Of a stretch of DNA of 64,000 nucleotides, positions 56,901 through 64,000 are shown piece by piece (the stretch's first letter is position 1; each line of letters opens with the position of its first letter). The notes under the pieces were generated by a model. It searched no databases, was not told the origin of the DNA, and was given only the letters and a program-made list of their open reading frames with translations. Source of the DNA: Prostheceraeus crozeri. Taxonomy: Eukaryota; Platyhelminthes; Polycladida; Euryleptidae. The translations under genes were made by a program, and so were the position numbers. The stretch is from contig CAJQUW010000616.1 of assembly GCA_907163375.1 (NCBI GenBank), positions 173,677 through 237,676 of the forward strand. The letters are read 5' to 3'.

Positions 56901-58035
56901 TCATATGACTTTTATTTAATGCATATAAAGTGCATAATGCAAATGATAATTAACTGAGATCAGGACAGAGTGGTCCCAAAGCGAGCTCTTCGGTCTCTCA
57001 GTCACAACACTCATACACGTTTTAAACGAAGCTAGAAAGACAGATTCAGGAAGGAGCTGGTAGCCAGCCAATCATGTAGTGTAGGCGCATAATCTTCACA
57101 TCAACGTCAGCGTTCTCTTCTCACATGCTTTCTCAGAGCTCGAAATAATGTACTTCGTCCTTAAGGTGAATGAGGCAAGGATTTCTATGTATATACTGGG
57201 ATTACTACGATGTCCCAGTATATGCTAATATACTGAATATTATTACCAATGATGCGAAAAGTTCACAAAAGCTGTTAGAAATATTTTCCTTTCAAACATG
57301 TAGGCCTACTATAGTATGCAACTTGTAGTTCGTTGCATTCCGAGAGCTGAGCTGGGTTGATGTCAATTCATTTTATCTTAAAAGTGCCATCTCGTTTACC
57401 GACAGAAGAACGAAAACGAAACTGTTAGAAAGCTTTCGTTTTCGTTTATTAACAGTTTTGGTTTTCGTGTCGTCAACGAAAGCAACACTAGATCAGATGA
57501 ATTCAAAATGAAGGATGCTGTCTCATTTACAAACGGCTTCAATCTTTGAATAGGTCTCACGGGTAGCCTTCTTCTGGTTTATGTGCCTTAAGATGGCCAG
57601 ATATCAAGCATCTGGAAATATGTCGGACACAGGTGAAGCAAATATCTCCTTCATATCTTGCCATTATTTCCGATGTTGCTCAAATGGCGATGTCTTGTAA
57701 CACTAAGTTAATCATTTGCGCGAGTTTTGGGAGTTTTAACTCTTTCTTGTGATTTTCCGATTTGGCGTTTTACTATATCTTTGCATAGTAGTATACCTAC
57801 TAGTTAATTTCATGACTCCAGAGTGACTTTATTCTTATTGTGTTGGTTCTCATGTCTGTTGGCGCTTCTTGTCTGCTGCTTCTTGTTACTTGACTGACAA
57901 ATTATTGACAATAGAAACATCACGTGAACGACCATCCGTTTTGCGGTTACTCATGTTAAGCTATGACGATGATTTTATGATCCGCTATTTTATGCAATAA
58001 ATGTATGATATTTGTACGGAAACATATTAGGCATG
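56901..58035. other. no intact gene; hairpin and possible hAT terminus
   Basis: A hairpin with 11-bp arms (ATATACTGGGA at 57191-57201, inverted at 57213-57223) is present. On the minus strand from 57491, TAGTGTTGCTTTCGTTGACG followed by CGTTTTCGTT words resembles a hAT end without a partner. A minus-strand piece near 57550-57680 reads ICFTCVRHISRCLISGHLKA, reminiscent of a zinc finger, but it is too short to assign. Confidence 0.35.
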
Positions 58036-58325
58036 CACTGTAAACTCTAGGGTACGAAATTTCGTTTGAACCAGGCACGAAATTTAGGCATCAATTCAAG
58101 CCAACACAAGGCACGAGTAGACACGAAGTTTACTCGTATAATGCCGAGTTCGTGCCCATTAATTTTTTCTTCGATTTCATTGGATAAACAAATATTTGGT
58201 CTGGTGCCTATTGGTGCCTAGTAGCGCCTACTGGTGCCTCGAGGCACTAGAAAGGCACTAACTAGGCGCTAACTGGCACGAAATTTCGGCTTCGTGCATA
58301 AATTAGTGCCCTACAGTTTACAGTG
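58036..58325. mobile_element. 290-bp CACTG-ended MITE
   Basis: The ends CACTGTAAACTCTAGGGTAC and, reverse complemented, CACTGTAAACTGTAGGGCAC differ at two positions. The interior is built of GGCACGAAATT, GGTGCC and GGCACTA words in both orientations. It shares CACTGTAAA with the element at 40424-41419, but the internal words differ. No coding capacity. Confidence 0.65.
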
Positions 58326-60347
58326 TATACATAAAAAATGTAGGCTGGCAACATTCTTCCAATCTCCTTGTCAAAAGGCTATTGGATCCCTTTGCACCCG
58401 GTTGCATTAGCTGTAAAATAAAACTGTCTAATCAATGGAGATTCAAATCTAATACTAAGTTTGGTTCGTCATCTTCTGTAAATCTAGCTAATGTCTTGAG
58501 TTGAAAAATGCGCTTTTGTGCATGTTAATTTGACTTTCTAGATGAATAATTTTCATGGATTTATAGAGGGTTAATGCTACTGCCGATGTAAATTTTTACA
58601 CTTTTCACAATTTTCTTCATTTGACACATAATTTATGCAGTTCATTATGAAATACATGTATATAACATTCCGACCATGTAGTTTGAACACCGTGCTTTCT
58701 ATAATGTAACCTGTAGGTTTTAGCCTAAAATGTTTTACAGCTTAATAAGGGCAGGTCGCATGAATTAGTGTTTTAGTTTGTGATTAGACTGTCTCAATAT
58801 GAAATACAGACGTTATGTATTGATGATGAGGCGAAAAACGAAAGGAAAGCCCGATGAGGAAGATGGTTACGATATTAACGGCGAATTTCAGACGCAAGTA
58901 GAACTATAAAAGCTCATGTTTAGTGACGATGTGGCATCGGCTATTTTGTTGACATTGATCGTATTGAAATCGAATTTTTATGACCACTGTTTGAGATATT
59001 ATCGATTCTATCATTTCTTATTATTTTGATATGAGCTATAATTCATGGTGAGGATATCAATAGAAATAGATTTCTTAGACAAGCAGTTATATTTAATGAT
59101 GAAAGGGAACTCCAGCAGCAATAAAGTAATTGTAATAAAGTTGATCTATGATTATCTGAGAAACTGATATTCTAACGTTTGAACCGTCATAATCATTGAC
59201 AGCCATGGATAGATAATGTAAAAAACGACAGACTTATATGAAGTCACTCTTCAATGTCAATGGTTTTATTCTCAAACCCATTCAAACTTCTTGATTGATA
59301 CATTTAGGTCCGTTTTCTATAAGAGGACGTTTTCTATTCGTAACCATTCGAATATGCACTGTACTTTGTTGAGGTATTATATTTTGTATTTTTTGGTGTA
59401 TTTTTTGAGGTATATTTTGTCTAGGTATCTTCGCTCACAATTCACGAATAAGAGTCTGTGGATATTTTTTTGAAAAATTCGAACCTCGGTCCAGTTTAAT
59501 GAGTATTTTTGTCTGTGAAGTCCAATATACCAAGCACTTCCTCTGCACTTGGAAATTCACCTTCGAATGCTACCGGGGTTTGTCACCGTTTATATCAACA
59601 GTCAATACTTCAATTGCTTCTTCATGTCTTTTGAAAGCCTGTGCTTCATTTGAGAAGGCATCGATAAGTGGGGTTGAATACATCTTCTCACCTTATTCTC
59701 ATGCAACTGAAAATGCGATTTACAAGTACTTCTACAACTACTGGGGGGGGGGGCAGGAGAACTTCTTCGCCCAATATGATGTCACACTCATTACAAGACT
59801 CTGGGGACGACACCGAACAGTCGGGTTCGGAGTTCACATCGAGGTCTTCTCGAGCCAATCACAATAGGATCGAAATCCAAGATTGATCGTGTTGCATTTG
59901 TTGCATACCCTATGAATTTGTTCTTGTCTGGAGATAAAGAAGCGATTTTGTATTCATAGAATAGCAGGTTGTTAATCTATCAGAATGATGTCCTCAAGCT
60001 TGATGATATGACAATATGACAACATCATGACAATCTGATGAAATCATTTTTTTTAAATTCTATCCTAAACGTAGCTAATTTTCTTACATTTCTATAGTTG
60101 TATAACACACACAGTTAATCGCATGCCGACTTCCTAAGACACTCACAACGGTGCTCGACCACAGACCAAAATATTGCAAAGTCAAAGTTCTTGCCTCTTT
60201 ACAACGGAGATCACAAAGTCTACATATACATGTATTTATTATTAACACTAACTTCAGTGATGGGAGAACTCCGCACATTGATGAGTCTATGTTCAAATTA
60301 TAGGAAGATATAAGAAGGACAGAATAAAATGGAGTGAAAGACTCTGC
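58326..60347. other. no recognised gene
   Basis: AT-rich sequence. A G-run lies at about 59744-59752. Short open frames around 59499-59886 have no family resemblance and no convincing splice context. Confidence 0.35.
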
Positions 60348-60351
60348 TTAA

Positions 60352-60971
60352 CTCTCAGAGACCTGAGCGGGGAGGTCCAGTGGACCCCGGAGCCATATTT
60401 TTCTATTATATGAGCAAGTCAGCATAAATCAATGCTGAAAATGAAAGCTGTAATTGTATTCATAGTTCAACACTAAAAGCAGACTGTTGGCGAAGCTTTC
60501 ACAGCAATAATTGATGAGTTTGAGATCTCCACAGATGCTCTGAGGGTCTTAAAATGCAGCAATTATGGCTCAGATCAGGCCTATTTCCGATTAGTATGGG
60601 AAATTTTTTTAAAATGGACGAATTTAAGGGTTATACTGCATGGTATAAATCAATTTCATTAATCAACTATCTGAGACTTTATGGCGACAGCAAACACCAT
60701 AAAATCGACTCCTAGTACAACTGATAATGTGTTAAATGTCACTGAATTACAAAAACACCACATTTTCTCATGTGTTAGCTGAGAAGGTTGAAAGACACTC
60801 AGACGATTAGTTATATCGACTTGCTACACACAAACATCATTGTTTTACTAAAAATCAACTTTCTTAATGATTTCATGTAGATTTAAGCAGGTAAACAAAG
60901 AATTTGTAAAAGTGGTGCACTGGACCCCTCTCAGGTCTCAGAGGGTGTGAAAAAGCTCAGGTCTCAGAGGG
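60352..60971. mobile_element. piggyBac-like MITE
   Basis: The left end, CTCTCAGAGACCTGAGC, follows TTAA at 60348-60351. The right end, reverse complemented, is CCCTCTGAGACCTGAGC, followed by TTAG at 60972-60975, presumably a mutated TTAA. GGTCCAGTGGACC is a palindrome just inside the left end. CTCAGGTCTCAGAGGG is repeated near the right end (about 60928-60943 and again to 60971). The 620 bases hold no transposase. Confidence 0.65.
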
Positions 60972-61140
60972 TTAGTAAACGACAGCAATGATACATAGTT
61001 TTAAAGACTTGCACTGTGCATTTCCGCCTTATACTCGTGTAGTTCCCTAAATAATTCATTGAGTTTGCAAAATTCTTTTTCAGAGTGCGGAAATATCTAA
61101 GAATCGGTCAACTATCGTAATGAGCGTGACGCATTAACGA

Positions 61141-61568
61141 CACTATTGGGTACTTTTATTCTCCCCCCCCCACATTTCAGTTGCTGACACCCGGAAGTGT
61201 TGCATCGTTAACGATCATCTCTTGCTCCTACGGGCAGTCTCACTGAAGTGGCATGACGTTGAGTATGTAAAACTCCTCTTATCTTACTTGTAGGACATTT
61301 ACATCCTCAGAATTAGACAACTGCTCGTCATTTATCTGTAGATAGACAACTATCATACGAAGTTCATGATCACCTTGTATTCTAACTGAGTATCCAAGGG
61401 ACCAATCCTTCATCCCAGGGTTCAAGTAAGACTTCTCAGTCGTACTGTGATGTCACTCAGTGACAGATCAAGTCTACTCTAAACCCAATTGACTAACTTT
61501 GGCGAAATTTGATGATTTTGGAAAACTTGAAAAATGTGGCGGGGAAAGAATAGAAGTACCCACTATTG
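61141..61568. mobile_element. 428-bp TIR element (MITE-like)
   Basis: CACTATTGGGTACTTTTATT at the left is matched, inverted, by CAATAGTGGGTACTTCTATT at the right. Similarity continues through a CCCCxCCACATTTxC block, giving about 40 bp of imperfect inverted repeat. I see no clear target duplication and no coding region. Confidence 0.5.
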
Positions 61569-62032
61569 AATGATACGAAGGATTATGTTCCAAGACCACA
61601 GTTTGCTCATGACGAAAAAGAATTGTTGACACCAGCAGCTGCTGAGAAACTGAAGATCGCCACGATGTGAGTATATTGCCAGTATTAAGATTATATTCTC
61701 TATGACTAATTTACGGCGTCAAGTACATTCTGTTTGTATACAACCAGTTAAGTAGAATTTTGATAACTGAAAAATGCATCAAAGTAAACAATTTTGTGCA
61801 TGACTCAAATAGTATAATTATTTAAGAGGCAAATCCTGTATTTGACCCGACAGTCAATGCAACTAACCGCATACCGTCCAGCCCTACTGAGTCAGAATTA
61901 ATGACAGAGCTGTTTAATAGCGATGGCTAAAGCCAATCTCTAACTAATGTAGGTAGAGGTTGTGGACGTAGTGGTTGCCAGAGAACAGACATTGTAATTG
62001 AATAATCAGTCCGAGAGGACATAGCGGCATCA
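61569..62032. other. no recognised gene
   Basis: AT-rich spacer. Near 61960-62032 the frame leading into the RLE LINE fragment may already belong to that element. Confidence 0.35.
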
Positions 62033-63984
62033 ATGGACGACTTACAATGCAAACTTTCAAGTATGGAAAGCTGGAAGGAAACAGGGCCAAACATGGTACA
62101 GGCGTTCTGGATTGACAAGTTGAAGAAAAAACATACAAGACTCACTGGGTACTACAATGAATTCTCGCAAAATCCCAACGCAATGCCAGAATGGCTAGTG
62201 ACTGGCAAAACTGTGCTGACAGATGAAACCCAGCCACCCGCCCTGAGAATTACAGACCAGATACATGCCTACTAAGACTGTGGAAACTATTCAGTAGAAT
62301 TATCGCAAATAAAACAGTACACTGAGGTGGAACCTGCATGAAAAGCTCCATGCCGGGCCGGTCACACCGCTAAAAAAATGTAGGCCTACTTTGCCATGCC
62401 ATGACAATCCTACATGCATGTTGATTGAAACCTCATCACTTACGTAAGTCTTGGCATCGCTATCCTATAGTTGAGAATGTTGCTAAGCAGTGGAAGTTTT
62501 ACTTGCCTCCGTAAGTAGGTACCGGAATATAAGTATCATCATTTCATTCACACCAGTTATTTTATTGCGAAGTATTTTGATGAAAAAGAAGGATCAAACC
62601 ATAGGCCTGCTCATCCGTGGGCTACGTATTAGCTAAAATTGGCCTACCGATAGCTGGACATGCAAGCTTAGATACTACACAGTTTTTTGCTTAATACATG
62701 TCACGATATCAACGATTAGATGCGATATGTATGCCTTAATTGAAACTACAGAACAGTAGAATCTGCTTGCGATTATTCGATCGCACTTAAATGTGCAATT
62801 CACTTAATTTGACGATTTATTCAAACCTGTACAGATCTCTCATTTAATGCGTGCTAAAATTTCTGCTTAAACTAGCACCGTAGGCCACAATACTGCATTT
62901 TCCTTAATTCGGCGCCTGTTTTGCAGCACTGACGGAGTGCTGGTAGTTCATGTGCTTTAGACGGAACACATGCAAATTAAGTCTCAATATTTTGTAAGCA
63001 TACCGTGCTAACGTATTATTATGAAATCTATCCTTTCAAAATACGCATTTTCAGTATATGGCCGATTTTCAACTTGCATATAATATGCACGCATTGACAC
63101 TTTAAGTCTACAGTGCATCAAATCGAACACAAAGTAATAGATAATGGATGCATCTAGATTTTGTATATTAAGCATTTAGCAATTTAATGTAGAAACACAG
63201 CAAACGTAGCAATTTATTGTAGAACTATTTCGGCAGTTCGTATACTGTGGCGGATTTAAATCAGTCTCAGGAGGTGGCGAAGTATGCCTATTCTATCGTG
63301 ACAAGGCAAATCAAATTACGCATGCTCAAGCTCAAATACAATTATGCGGTGTCTTGTTATTAAGCTATTTTAGCCTACTGATTGCAGTGCCAAAAAATGC
63401 TTCTCTTACCAAGCTAAATGATTTAAAAAATTCTAATACGAGGAAAATGAAGAATTGTATCACTTCCAGGAATATTTAGCCTAGGAGAATGAGGAAGCTT
63501 GTCATTATGAATGTTCATCACTAGTATTAGATGTCACTTTCTGAAACCAGTGTTTTCCATTGCAAAAATTGATTTTCATATTTATATCAATAGTTATTTC
63601 AGCATTTATCTCTGCTGTAAATATTAACTTAAATAAACTGGCAGATAAATCCGTACCTTGGCTTATAAAACAATTATTTCCCAAAACATTTTTATGTCAG
63701 TATTCTAAATACGTTTCATGCAAACAAGCACTTTTGCCAGAAACCAGACAGCAACAACGGAAGCAACAACGCAAACAAAGGAAGAAATTCGAACAATGCA
63801 AATTAAAAGAGGCATATTCCCAGGAAATTCATTATCACCGTTGATCTTCAGTGTACTAGTGATGAACCCACTCAGCGGTTTTCTAGGTCTGATACAGAAT
63901 GCATGCAAATTCGCCAGTGGATATCAGGCTAATCTTCTCCTCTACATGCACGACCTGAAACTTCATGTATATGGTAGAAAATGA
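62033..63984 (+). mobile_element. decayed RLE-type LINE, split
   Basis: 62033-62325 encodes MDDLQCKLSSMESWKETGPN and WIDKLKKKHTRLTGY, then LWKLFSRIIANKTVH after a frame change. These match the first RT blocks of the element at 45884. 63780-63984 resumes with IKRGIFPGNSLSPLIFS and LLLYMHDLKL, the later RT blocks. In between, 62326-63719 does not resemble the LINE and holds nothing that I can identify. The catalytic YMDD has become YMHD. The window ends shortly after. Confidence 0.7.
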
Positions 63985-64000
63985 CATCAATTACCATATC

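Noticed and set aside
53041-57400. A possible LTR pair around the gypsy fossil
   Set aside because: I compared the two flanks by eye and found no shared long segment or convincing TG...CA ends.
57550-57680. Possible zinc-finger exon on the minus strand (ICFTCVRHISRC...HLKAH)
   Set aside because: Too short, interrupted, and without splice sites that I trust.
59499-59886. Overlapping plus-strand frames around a G-run
   Set aside because: No family resemblance and no supporting splice or polyadenylation context.

Overview
The window looks like nuclear DNA of an AT-rich, intron-containing invertebrate. Host genes are split by GT-AG introns, have AATAAA signals and encode secreted Kunitz-type inhibitors. 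The rest is mostly transposon debris of a kind common in cnidarian, molluscan, echinoderm and hemichordate/cephalochordate genomes: CR1/Jockey, RTE and restriction-like-endonuclease LINEs, a Penelope-like fragment, P, pogo, Tc1, hAT and piggyBac elements, and one old Ty3/gypsy copy. I cannot name the species. I see no rRNA, tRNA, CRISPR or bacterial-style operon.

Host content is one two-gene Kunitz unit present twice in tandem. Unit 1 (about 1-13,700) holds gene A (528-5122, two Kunitz domains, intact) and gene C (11799-13195, two Kunitz exons, broken). Unit 2 (about 19,360-45,690) holds gene B (19995-25781, intact, pair of A) and gene D. D's exons at 32996-33190 and 45304-45476 are open, but they lie on opposite strands because of an inversion. 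The promoter segment of A/B is itself duplicated in tandem. Comparing the two units gives empty sites that date many insertions.

Layout: 1-527 promoter repeats; 528-5122 gene A, with a LINE C-terminal fragment in intron 1; 5345-9700 CR1 relic cut by a hAT-like element (7020-8253); 10456-11093 GIY-YIG element with long inverted repeats; 11799-13195 gene C; 13893-14560 RTE fragment; 15369-17453 long-TIR element; 17501-19149 Tc1 copy 1; 19357-25781 gene B with a pogo element (20222-22446) in intron 1; 26105-28480 second CR1 relic; 30105-39500 D-side duplicate with an inverted Kunitz exon, a 3.1-kb palindrome, Tc1 copy 2 (36326-37950) and a TA-flanked TIR element (38086-39402); 39563-43054 113-bp tandem repeats and a P-element/THAP9-like transposase, with a CACTG-ended element (40424-41419) in its intron; 45304-45476 last Kunitz exon; 45873-48245 5'-truncated RLE LINE nested in the tail of a nearly complete CR1-like LINE (48246-about 52200); 52290-53090 small TIR element and hAT fragment; 53400-56900 Ty3/gypsy fossil; 57,000-64,000 gene-poor, with MITE-like elements and a second, decayed RLE LINE.

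The most unusual signals are three. First, a 40-bp perfect hairpin sits between 7-bp target duplications and shares its ends with a 2.1-kb long-TIR element elsewhere in the window. Second, the second Kunitz domain diverges strongly between genes A and B although the introns around it are nearly identical. Third, two CACTGTAAA-ended elements carry different sets of iterated subterminal words.
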